From an uncultured Armatimonadota bacterium (GTDB taxonomy: Bacteria > Armatimonadota > Fimbriimonadia > Fimbriimonadales > Fimbriimonadaceae), in assembly GCA_903904815.1 (NCBI GenBank), contig CAIVDU010000095.1, forward strand, positions 1-64,000: DNA of 64,000 nucleotides, in the 5' to 3' direction. The notes beneath the pieces are model-generated. The model was not told the DNA's origin. It worked only from the letters and a program-made list of their open reading frames with translations, and searched no databases. The translations under genes and the position numbers were made by a program. This document shows, in pieces, positions 56,150 to 64,000 of this stretch; within the stretch, counting starts at the first letter, position 1, and every line of letters starts with the position of its first letter.

Positions 56150-57061
56150 CTAATCGTCGGTGTTCCGACCACCCTTTCCGGAAGGGGCCGTAGAAGTGCT
56201 AGGAGGGAGCCCGCCCGCGGGAGGTCCGCCGAAACCGGCTGGAGGACCGCCGAATCCTGCTGCTGGGCCGCCAGTGGCTACTCCCGCAGTCGAAGCACTC
56301 GTTCTTAGAGTTGCACGAGGGTCAGGTGTCTGAAGATTCTTTTTGACGGTGATCTGGATACTGATCAACGATTCGTCTGGAGTGGCCCCACGTGCATCAG
56401 GGAGACCGCTACCGTAGTTGCCCACGCCAAGATATCCCGTTGGGGGAGTACCCTGAGCCTGATAGTAGGCCAGTCTTTGAAGCGGATCATCCGGAATCGT
56501 CGGATCCGTCGTCTTTCGATAACGCCCGATCTGGTCGTCTGGAGTGATCGCGGGAACCATGAAGCGCTCACCACTGAATCCATTTCGACCGATTGACACC
56601 GCACCTTTGATTCGCATCAGCGCCAGAACGAGGTCGGCATACTGCTGGTAGCTTTTCAAAGTTCCCACCATGTTCACGGTCGAAGTCGTGCCGTCGACCG
56701 GGGTCGCGGAGAGACTGCTGATCCGGAAGAACGGAGGGATGTACGGGATGATTTCGTTCGTGTAGAAGTCGGGGTAGACGTCGTTGTGCCGGACCATTGC
56801 TTCCGCGAGGTTCGTATCTTTAATGATTTGACCCGCAGCGGCGATGATGACTTCAGCTTGATTCGACGTATCGACGGCGGCTTGAGCTTTGGGCTTGGCC
56901 TCTTCGTTCTCAGAGCGAGCGATTTCCAGCTGCTTCTTCGAACTCATGGTGAGCATCATCGCGGCGGCAATGCCTAAAATCGCGATAAAAACAGCGCCAA
57001 TGATTGCCGTGCGCCCCTGGCGCTCCTTCGACACATATGTGGGTACAAGGTTTAGCTTCAT
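56150..57061 (-). CDS. pilN: PilN-like pilus assembly protein
   Basis: A 303-residue protein. The N-terminus MKLNLVPTYV contains the conserved PilM-binding motif (NLVP). One membrane helix (TAIIGAVFIAILGIAAAMML) is followed by a coiled coil and a periplasmic domain. The last 45 or so residues are Gly/Pro/Phe-rich (PAAGFGGPPAGFGGPPAGG). It is 9 bases downstream of pilM and 10 bases upstream of pilO. Confidence 0.9.
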   Translation of the reverse strand: MKLNLVPTYVSKERQGRTAIIGAVFIAILGIAAAMMLTMSSKKQLEIARSENEEAKPKAQAAVDTSNQAEVIIAAAGQIIKDTNLAEAMVRHNDVYPDFYTNEIIPYIPPFFRISSLSATPVDGTTSTVNMVGTLKSYQQYADLVLALMRIKGAVSIGRNGFSGERFMVPAITPDDQIGRYRKTTDPTIPDDPLQRLAYYQAQGTPPTGYLGVGNYGSGLPDARGATPDESLISIQITVKKNLQTPDPRATLRTSASTAGVATGGPAAGFGGPPAGFGGPPAGGLPPSTSTAPSGKGGRNTDD

Positions 57062-57069
57062 GCGTGCTC

Positions 57070-58449
57070 TTAATCGAAGAAAATGTGCAACCCATTACCC
57101 ACGGCAACGGCAAACTCTTGTCGATGCTCTTCAACAAAGGCGGGGGGTACTTTGCGAACGTTCATATTGAGACGCCGGAGCGGATCGTAGGCGTCACATT
57201 GAATCCCAATCGCGTTTGTGATGTAAGCAGTGAGCCCCTTGAGTCGAGTACCGCCTCCAAGCAACTCGATGACATCCACCTCGCCACCACGGCTTCGGTA
57301 GTAGTCGATCGATCGCCGCACTTCCGAGACCAGCTCATCAAGAACGGGAGCGAACGCGTGGTACAGACGAAGGACCTCAGCATCCTCGACTACTGCCGGC
57401 GTCGTGTCAGCATAAGGATCGTGATGTGGCGTGACATCCGGCTCTGCAACTGGCGGCTCCGAGGCAACAGCCGGGTCGGGCGAACCGTAGGGGTCCGACA
57501 CATGAGCATATGAGGCCGGAGCGTCGTATGGGTTCGGAGATTGATCCGCCGCAGCAAATGGATTCACTGGCTCGGCGAATGGGTTGGTCGAAATCGTTGG
57601 CTCAGGAGTGTAGGTTGGAGCGGCGTAGTCATCTCCGAACGGATTGTAGTTCTGGAAGTCTCCACCGAATCCGGCGATCTGCTGATTGGCTCCAGCAATT
57701 GCCGACTCTGGAATCTCTGCTCGTTCAAGCTTAATGGACTCAGCGTCAGTGACGCTGGTTGCAAGCGCGTCAGCAATCGCCTTCGTGAACATCTCTCCAC
57801 CGAGAGGCACTTGCCGAGGCATCAGCAACTTGCTTCCCCGGTAGATGTTGATCGAAGTTGTCTTCGAGCCCATCTCGATCATACAGATCGTCTTATCGGC
57901 AAGAACGTCGCCATAACTTGTTTGAACAGATCTGGCAATACTCAAGGGTTCTACGTCGATAGCAACCGCGTTTCGGCCAGCTCGCTTGAGACACGCCATG
58001 ATGGTGTCGACAGCGCTCTTGGGAGATATCGCCATCACGACATCCATGTTAGGCGAGTTCGGATCATCGCCACCGAGCGGTTTATAGTCGCTCATGACGT
58101 CGCTTTCAGCGAACGGAATGTTGCGGTTGATTTCCCACAACATGTGCTCCTTAAGTTCCGCCGCGTTCATGCGTGGAACCTCTAAAGTGCGGACAAGCAC
58201 GGATGCTTGACCGGCGATCGTTACGACCGCGTTGGAAGTCGTTGCCCCGCTCTCGGAGAGCACTTGTTTCAGTGCAGCTCCTACAGCGTCGCTGTTGTAA
58301 ACACCGGTGTGGTCAACTGCACCTTCAGGCGTGTCGATAATGCCGAGCGCAGTTACGACGGGTTCCCGTCCTTGCGTCTTCACTTCGCAGACCTTAATGC
58401 GTTGACTCCCTATGTCAATCCCGAGGACGCTGTTCAGCTTCTTAGCCAT
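57070..58449 (-). CDS. pilM: PilM, actin-like pilus assembly ATPase, with long inserted linker
   Basis: A 459-residue cytoplasmic protein of the FtsA/MreB-like fold. VLGIDIGSQRIKVCEV is the phosphate-1 motif, ICMIEMGSKTTSINIYRGSK is phosphate-2 and VIELLGGGTRLKGLTAYI is the adenosine motif. It recruits PilN to form the base of the machine. Unusually, residues about 255-355 are a Pro/Asn/Asp/Tyr-rich low-complexity insertion (NPFGDDYAAPTYTPEPTIST and similar). Typical PilM is about 350 residues without it. Promoter lies 42-71 bases upstream. It begins the pilus operon. Confidence 0.93.
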   Translation of the reverse strand: MAKKLNSVLGIDIGSQRIKVCEVKTQGREPVVTALGIIDTPEGAVDHTGVYNSDAVGAALKQVLSESGATTSNAVVTIAGQASVLVRTLEVPRMNAAELKEHMLWEINRNIPFAESDVMSDYKPLGGDDPNSPNMDVVMAISPKSAVDTIMACLKRAGRNAVAIDVEPLSIARSVQTSYGDVLADKTICMIEMGSKTTSINIYRGSKLLMPRQVPLGGEMFTKAIADALATSVTDAESIKLERAEIPESAIAGANQQIAGFGGDFQNYNPFGDDYAAPTYTPEPTISTNPFAEPVNPFAAADQSPNPYDAPASYAHVSDPYGSPDPAVASEPPVAEPDVTPHHDPYADTTPAVVEDAEVLRLYHAFAPVLDELVSEVRRSIDYYRSRGGEVDVIELLGGGTRLKGLTAYITNAIGIQCDAYDPLRRLNMNVRKVPPAFVEEHRQEFAVAVGNGLHIFFD

Positions 58450-58490
58450 TGGTTGCGTAACCTAAATTCCCCAGTTGCCTGAGGCAGTCC

Positions 58491-58520
58491 ATCTTATCAT
58501 TGCTTCGGGGAACCTGTCAA
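58491..58520 (-). promoter_or_regulatory. Promoter of the pilMNOP-secretin operon
   Basis: On the minus strand TTGACA (58520-58515), an 18-base spacer and TAAGAT (58496-58491). The start would fall about 35 bases before the pilM ATG. Confidence 0.65.
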
Positions 58521-58811
58521 CCAGGGTCGCCCTCTGCTTTCGATGCGAATGACGGCTTGATACGTCTTCAAAGTTCGCCGCTGCGGGGTCAATAGACCTA
58601 GTTGGGCTAACAGGCTCTAGAAGCAAGTACTTTTACGGGGGTGATCGATCTAAATAGGTTCGATTTCTTCGCAAAATTTGGGTAAAGCGCATCTTTTGAG
58701 ATTCGAGAGAAATTTGTTAAATTGTGTTTCTCTGCTTCTCTTTGTTGATCGCTTGTAGTGGGTCACACGCAGCGACCGCCCGTGGATTCTGCAGCTGACG
58801 AAATGCCGGGC
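58521..58811. other. Intergenic stretch without a recognisable gene
   Basis: About 290 bases between the pilM promoter and the terminator of the upstream gene. It is more A/T-rich than the surrounding genes (for example TAGGTTCGATTTC and GTTAAATTGTG) and may hold additional promoter or regulator sites. No gene or structured RNA is seen. Confidence 0.5.
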
Positions 58812-58841
58812 AAAAAAATTGGGGGGCCAGTTTGGCCCCCC
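58812..58841 (-). terminator. Terminator of the giant beta-propeller gene
   Basis: On the minus strand GGGGGGCCA and TGGCCCCCC form a 9-bp stem around AAC, followed by AATTTTTTTG. A strong rho-independent terminator 16 bases after the stop codon. Confidence 0.9.
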
Positions 58842-58857
58842 ATTTCGACTTCAGCGG

Positions 58858-61800
58858 CTAATTACTTCCCTTCGGATGGGGGAGCAGGTTCGGAGCCAGG
58901 GTCTGGAAGTAGACGTCCGGAATACCGTTTCGCGTACTCGTCCAGAATAGCCACATCAGTGGCGGCCTTCTTTGATTCGAGTAACTGAACGGATCGAGGA
59001 AGGTATTCAGACCTGTCTCATTGATGGCGTTCTCGATCGGAATCGGAGACTCGTCAGTTTCAGCGATAAAGCTGGAACTGCCTATTTGGGTTAGAGGGGG
59101 CACGATGGTCGTTCCGTTTGTCAGCGCATTACCCTTCGGATCCGCAGCTTGATACACGACCTTCATTTGCCAATCCTCGCGATATTTCTCCACATAGATC
59201 CGACCGTTTGCCGGATCGATCTCGTACGGATCACTGGTCGATGTCCATCCGGTTCCAGGAATAAACCACTGGACGAAGACATAGCCAGGTACTCCGTTCT
59301 GATCCACATAGATGGGGTACAGGAGTTGAAGACCGATTCGTTGAGTGGACATGAACGGCCTTGCCGCTTGCTTTCCACCCGGCGCCGCTTGGTTGTAAGT
59401 GAAGACGTAGCGGTCATTGGTGATCGTGCCAGGATTTGTCGACCAAGTGTCACCCAAGCTACCGTTTGCGTTATCCGCCTTTCTCCAGGAGAAGGAGGCC
59501 GCATTCGTTCCGTTGTTTAACTCCATCGGGTCACTGGTGACTCGAGAATCGAAGAGTCCCGAAGGGCTGGAGTAGCCTCCGACCCCCGAATTCGAGATCC
59601 TGAGGAATCTCGGCTGGTAGGAGAGCCTTAGAGTGACCGCATTGCTCGGGATTCCACCTACGAACTTCACAGTTCCCAGCGCTGGGTCGATGTAGACCTT
59701 TCCGCCGAGACGCGTGTTGTAAGAGATGATTCCGGACTCGCGATCTACTACTCGGCTATCCGTCGTCGGATCCTTGACCGCTGGCCAAGGGCCAGTTGGA
59801 CTTGCAAAGTTCGGATCCCCGTAACCATCGAGCAGCAGATTCACGACTGCGCCCGAGTTCGTGACCTGCACTAGATGAATCGTCGTTGACGGATCCCAAT
59901 CCACGCCCCGCGCTCGATAAGTTCCGGTCGCCCCAGAGGCGCTGATGGTCTCAAACGTTTGGGCGGGCAGGCTTACGAATCCGATCGGCAAGCCTGTGGT
60001 TGCATCGGAGTCTAAATGAGTTCCATTATTCGACAGATGGAGTCGACCGAAGAACACTTCGTCGTTCGGCTCACCTCGGAGCTTGCCGGTGAACGTCAGT
60101 TCGACCATAGGGATCGGAGGGGACGTGGCCGTGTACAAGCGCTCAAGTGCACTGACCGAATCTAGTGAGGTGAACCCAGTTCCAAAGTCAAGCGCATAGG
60201 AGTTCGGGTTGACGCCGGGAGCCACCAACGAGTAGTAGATCTTCGAGGTGTTGCCTGAGACGCCGGGGAAGAAGACCAAGGCGTTCGAGGCACCCCGCTG
60301 GATGATCGCAGGTTTGCCTTTTCGGACGGTGTCATCTGTAGCAACCAGAATCGGGTCACTGGCAGTGACGACTCCAGAGTGAGCCGACGTGCCTACTTGA
60401 GCAATGAAGACTCGAGATCGGGTTCGAGTCGTTGAGTCGACCGCGACCTGCGACTGAGAAGATCCGTTGTTGACTTGCGCTTCGCCAACGAAAGCCATCA
60501 GGGCATTCGTGAACAGAGCGTTGTTGTTCAACCGGTCTACTTCCCCATCGGCTGGGAAGCTAGGCGCTCCGAACGAGACGTTAAAGATGCTCTGATTCGT
60601 GGCTTCTACGCCGAATAGGCTCGTCGTTGCCGCAGTGCTCAGGTTCGGATATCCCTGACTTGAGGAGTTCGAAGGAGTGAACCAGCGTCCCGCTGAGTCA
60701 GGATGGAAGAAGTCCAAGTCCTGGAGCGGATTGCCCTGAGTGAATCCTTGAGGGACTGCCGGAGTCGTGAAGCTCGAGTTGGCAAAGTTCGTTTGGTTTC
60801 CGAGACCAGCGAGGAAGATCCTCCATGATGGGTTTCTGACCGCACCTGGCGTCTGACTCGAACGATCCGACACCCAAGCGGTGATCAATCCGCCGTTCGG
60901 GTCTCTCATGGCGCTCGGCTGGACACTGCTGTATCCCAGGGCCCCATTGAGTCCAAGGGATTCCACCATCGGATAGGTGTTGGCATTGTCGGACGAGCTT
61001 GTGAGTCGAGTTTCCCGGACGTTGAAGCTGAGTGTGAAAGATGGATCGGAGTAAGCCTCCAAGGTGTTTGTACCGATCTGGTCGAGTCGCTCGTTTGCGA
61101 AGCTCGGGTTGTTCGGCTGACTTGGATCGTTGTCGATCACCCGCATGATCTGAGAGTAGGTTCCGGTTGGCAATCCAATCGGGACCGTTACTCCGATGTT
61201 CGGATTAACGGTCACCGTTCCGGGGATCAGCGGTGTGTCTGCGGCAAGACCCGTATTTGGATTCGCTCTCGCAATCGGATTCACCGATAGTTCAGTGGGC
61301 ACCAGGTCCGTGACCCTTGCCTTTTGAAGCATGACTCGGTTGAAGTTCGTGCTTGTTGGGAGAACCGGAGCGTGGTCGGCATCCATGTTGCTCCAGACAT
61401 CCAGCGAACCGTCTAGGAACCCTTGCGCATCGTTGTTCGAGGAGAAGATGGCCCAAGGAGCGATCGTGCCTGCGATGCTCGAGCTCTTGGCAATTCGAAG
61501 GTCCAGCAGGTTGACGTTGCCTTCATTCGTGACAGTGAACGGCTGGAAGTAGGTGTTGGGCGCCCAAGGATTGGCCGGCCCAACGTTCCCCTGACTGCTC
61601 ACGGTACCAGGCACCAGCGCAGTGCCCGCGCTCAGCGATCCTAGGTCTACGTTGGGGGTTGTAACGGCAACCTTCCAGTCTGGATTGACCCCGATTGAGA
61701 GATTGAAGCCGCGGTAGGTGCTTCGTGCATTTCCGTTTAGGACGAACTGGTTGGTATTTCCATTACCGGAAATGTTAGCAAAGACATTGACTCGACCCGT

Positions 61801-64000
61801 ATAGCCTTGCGGCCTGGTCGTCAATCCATTTTCGTCAGAAATCAAACCATCGACCGAGGCAAGGTTAGCCGGTTGATACTTAGGAACCGCGACCTTGAAA
61901 TCAAAGATTGTCGGAATCAGCCTCTCATGAGCGGCTCGATAAGACAAGTCGATATTTGATCCGAAGGTGATCGGGACAAGGTTACCGCTGTTGTCCGTAT
62001 ACATCGGTGGGTTTAACTTAGCAGCAAAAGTCAACGGATTTTGAGCGTTAGTTGTAGGATTTGCTACCACACTTAGCCGGTCTCTCGTCAGGTTGGGATA
62101 GTCCAAACTGAGGTTGGGAGACTGCCCCGGAAGATCTTCGAACTTGGGATACAGAGTCGAATCAAGCCGTGAATACACGTTCTGCTCGTCACCTTGCCAG
62201 GCGAAGTCGTTTCGATTTACGAAGACACCGGGGAGCCCCTCTCCCAAAAGCATCGTCAAAAGGCTTCGGTCGTAAACATAGACACGGGAAGTTCCCGATT
62301 GCCCATGCGCTACCGGGCCGGCAGGCGTCGCTTGAAGCAAGTCCCATCGAGGAATCACTCCGCCCGAGGCATTCTTGCTGCCGTTAAATCCATTTTGCGG
62401 GTTGGCGGGATCCCAAGTCGCACCGAGGGACTGGCCTACAATGCCAGTAACGGGATCTGGGATTGCGATTCCAAGAGGGTTAGCCATTGTAAAAGCGAGC
62501 CTAGACCAACCGGTAGTCAAAGATGTGGTGATCGGACTCGGCGCGAAAGCTGGATTCAGAGCAATCTGATTCATTGCCCCGACACCGTTCATCGCCGAGC
62601 TTGTGATCGAGACCGTGATCACACCACCTCCTGGCGGTACTGAGTTGATACCAATGCTAAACGGAATTGCATACACCGCGTAGCCATCAAGCAAGACCCC
62701 TTTAGGAGTGGTCGGGGCACCACTGGCAAATTGCTGGCTAGTTTTCACCTTGAGCTGTGAACCTTGCCCCTCAGAACTCACCGTAAAGTTAACTTGCGGT
62801 GGAACAACGGCGTTGCCCTTCGTATTTGTCGTCGCGTATGGGAAGTCGTATACTTCCAGATACGCGGTCTCACCATAGTCAAATCGTGTTGGGGACGGAC
62901 GTGTGTCCGCTCCACTTGGAGGTGTTCCCGCCGCGTAGGACGGCGTGGCGTTTGCGTCGGCTAGGGCCTTGAATTCCGTTTCACTAATGAAACGCACCTT
63001 GGCAGTTAGCCACTGCTGATACAGCGGATTGTTCGGAGTGATCCCCTCTCCACCGCCGGGCCCCTGACCACCAGAGCCCTGAATCTGGTCGAAAGCATAT
63101 AGGTAGCCAGCGTTATCGGCACCATACATCCAATTGTTGGAGTTGGAGAGTGACGAGGTGGTTGTGCTGCCGGCATAACCAAATTCCCATGCCAACCTTC
63201 CGCCGACAACGTTTGTCTCTTCGGTTCGAGCGAACATGGCATAGAAATTCTGAGTAGAGCCGGCCGGTACGGTGATTGCCGGGAACGGAAAAGGAACCCC
63301 ATTTAAGTCGTAGGTCGTTAAGACCACATACGAGAGGGCTCCTGTCGCTCCAACTTCTAATTCATTGGACTGCCATTGAACTGCGCCGGTGTTGGCATCG
63401 AACGCATACATGTACCGGTCTTGGTTCAGGGCGTATACCGTGTCGGTGTTCGCGATGGGGCTTGCGACTTCCGTGGGTGAGGCGTCGAGAATCGCTTTGG
63501 ATACCGAAACTGGACTGCTGTCGAAGCTATCAAACGGAACGTTGGCTCCGATGCTCGGATCGGTAACTCCGATGAGCGACCACAGGACATTCCCGTTATT
63601 AGCATTGAGAGCGAAAAACGCGCCAGGATTGTCGTTAACGATCTCGGTGCCGAAGAACAGATGCAGGTTATCGTTGCCACCGGAGAATTTGTCAACTGCC
63701 GGCGTTGTTGCAATCGGTCCAAGGGCTGGGCTCGAAAGAGTAGGGTAAGTCCAGATCGGCGTGGTCGTGGCGAACGTCGCCCCTGAGTTCGTGGGCAACG
63801 CGTTCAGCGCGTACATGCGACCTTGCATGGTCGGTACGAACAAGGCGTTCTGACCACTACTGAGCTGTGCAAAGGCTGGAGAGCCGACGAAGGCGCCGAG
63901 ACTGCTCGTGGAAACAGTAATCGGACTGGGATATGTCGCCGGGTAGGTCCAGACCCTCTGAGTGGTTCCCGCGTGTTGGAGGGTCGCGTTGAAGTCCCCC
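58858..64000 (-). CDS. Giant extracellular protein with N-terminal beta-propeller (partial, 5' end outside)
   Basis: The frame is open to the right edge, giving at least 1713 residues without a start. The N-terminal part seen here (about the first 330 residues) has PQQ-like propeller blades (ALFVPTMQGRMYALNALP, DTVYALNQDRYMYAFDANTG, WMYGADNAGYLYAFDQIQGS). The long remainder is beta-rich, Asn/Thr/Ser/Pro-rich and without transmembrane helices, typical of surface or adhesive proteins; Ig-like stretches are suggested (LSVNPIARANPNTG, GLPTGTYSQIMRVIDND). The C-terminus (LMWLFWTSTRNGIPDVYFQT) is like propeller repeats. It lies upstream of the pilus operon with its own terminator. A PilY1-like tip role is conceivable but not shown. 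Confidence 0.8.
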   Translation of the reverse strand, partial: GDFNATLQHAGTTQRVWTYPATYPSPITVSTSSLGAFVGSPAFAQLSSGQNALFVPTMQGRMYALNALPTNSGATFATTTPIWTYPTLSSPALGPIATTPAVDKFSGGNDNLHLFFGTEIVNDNPGAFFALNANNGNVLWSLIGVTDPSIGANVPFDSFDSSPVSVSKAILDASPTEVASPIANTDTVYALNQDRYMYAFDANTGAVQWQSNELEVGATGALSYVVLTTYDLNGVPFPFPAITVPAGSTQNFYAMFARTEETNVVGGRLAWEFGYAGSTTTSSLSNSNNWMYGADNAGYLYAFDQIQGSGGQGPGGGEGITPNNPLYQQWLTAKVRFISETEFKALADANATPSYAAGTPPSGADTRPSPTRFDYGETAYLEVYDFPYATTNTKGNAVVPPQVNFTVSSEGQGSQLKVKTSQQFASGAPTTPKGVLLDGYAVYAIPFSIGINSVPPGGGVITVSITSSAMNGVGAMNQIALNPAFAPSPITTSLTTGWSRLAFTMANPLGIAIPDPVTGIVGQSLGATWDPANPQNGFNGSKNASGGVIPRWDLLQATPAGPVAHGQSGTSRVYVYDRSLLTMLLGEGLPGVFVNRNDFAWQGDEQNVYSRLDSTLYPKFEDLPGQSPNLSLDYPNLTRDRLSVVANPTTNAQNPLTFAAKLNPPMYTDNSGNLVPITFGSNIDLSYRAAHERLIPTIFDFKVAVPKYQPANLASVDGLISDENGLTTRPQGYTGRVNVFANISGNGNTNQFVLNGNARSTYRGFNLSIGVNPDWKVAVTTPNVDLGSLSAGTALVPGTVSSQGNVGPANPWAPNTYFQPFTVTNEGNVNLLDLRIAKSSSIAGTIAPWAIFSSNNDAQGFLDGSLDVWSNMDADHAPVLPTSTNFNRVMLQKARVTDLVPTELSVNPIARANPNTGLAADTPLIPGTVTVNPNIGVTVPIGLPTGTYSQIMRVIDNDPSQPNNPSFANERLDQIGTNTLEAYSDPSFTLSFNVRETRLTSSSDNANTYPMVESLGLNGALGYSSVQPSAMRDPNGGLITAWVSDRSSQTPGAVRNPSWRIFLAGLGNQTNFANSSFTTPAVPQGFTQGNPLQDLDFFHPDSAGRWFTPSNSSSQGYPNLSTAATTSLFGVEATNQSIFNVSFGAPSFPADGEVDRLNNNALFTNALMAFVGEAQVNNGSSQSQVAVDSTTRTRSRVFIAQVGTSAHSGVVTASDPILVATDDTVRKGKPAIIQRGASNALVFFPGVSGNTSKIYYSLVAPGVNPNSYALDFGTGFTSLDSVSALERLYTATSPPIPMVELTFTGKLRGEPNDEVFFGRLHLSNNGTHLDSDATTGLPIGFVSLPAQTFETISASGATGTYRARGVDWDPSTTIHLVQVTNSGAVVNLLLDGYGDPNFASPTGPWPAVKDPTTDSRVVDRESGIISYNTRLGGKVYIDPALGTVKFVGGIPSNAVTLRLSYQPRFLRISNSGVGGYSSPSGLFDSRVTSDPMELNNGTNAASFSWRKADNANGSLGDTWSTNPGTITNDRYVFTYNQAAPGGKQAARPFMSTQRIGLQLLYPIYVDQNGVPGYVFVQWFIPGTGWTSTSDPYEIDPANGRIYVEKYREDWQMKVVYQAADPKGNALTNGTTIVPPLTQIGSSSFIAETDESPIPIENAINETGLNTFLDPFSYSNQRRPPLMWLFWTSTRNGIPDVYFQTLAPNLLPHPKGSN

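Overview
The window is a gene-dense, moderately GC-rich bacterial chromosome segment. Gene content points to a diderm bacterium: an RND/MFP/TolC efflux operon, a type IV pilus PilMNOP/secretin operon, and KdsD (Kdo pathway). Many secreted PQQ-like beta-propeller proteins, Gly-rich secreted proteins and a PA14-containing GH31 glycosidase resemble what is known from Armatimonadota (Fimbriimonadia-like). That assignment is an inference from gene content and was not tested by a search. Most genes lie on the minus strand and many are coupled by ATGA, GTGA or TGATG overlaps.

Layout. 1-3000: the start of nagA (runs off the left edge), dprA and a Gly-rich beta-propeller protein, all minus strand. 3000-6440: a polysaccharide deacetylase, palindromic interspersed repeats, a frameshifted thioredoxin-fold gene, tRNA-Ile followed by two decayed 80-bp tandem copies and a terminator, and a small secreted protein. 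6440-14000: a GH31 alpha-xylosidase-like enzyme, a membrane metallophosphoesterase, a BBE-type flavoenzyme, a Cys-rich four-helix protein and a one-haem secreted protein carrying a repeat inside its coding sequence. 14000-17220: an accessory patch next to tRNA-Trp, with an RHS relic ending in a GIY-YIG-like toxin domain, an immunity-like gene and a repeat- and hairpin-rich stretch. 17220-26000: an ECF sigma/anti-sigma pair, two tandem beta-propeller paralogues, a membrane class III cyclase-like protein and two tandem lipoproteins.

26000-45300: cdd-mutS2, a DNRLRE-type secreted protein, an AbrB-TolC-HlyD-RND efflux operon, a DUF3187-like protein, rplU-rpmA, a GAF-GGDEF protein, a clostripain-like lipoprotein, rpsR, arginase-kdsD and pdxT. 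45300-58500: a long minus-strand superoperon that begins at a good promoter before pilM and runs pilM, pilN, pilO, pilP-like, an STN-domain secretin-like protein and the secretin. After a hairpin it continues through aroK, aroB, a small membrane protein, a PASTA pseudokinase, rpe, another small membrane protein and ribD. 58858-64000: the C-terminal part of a secreted protein of more than 1700 residues that starts beyond the right edge.

Most noteworthy: the degenerate PASTA kinase inside the aro-rpe-rib operon; the shared Gly-rich tails and the long PilM linker in the pilus operon; the giant extracellular protein beside that operon; the RHS toxin/immunity relic at tRNA-Trp; the decaying tRNA-Ile array; and a probable one-base frameshift between a signal peptide and a thioredoxin domain. 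No complete, clearly novel defence or biosynthetic system was found.
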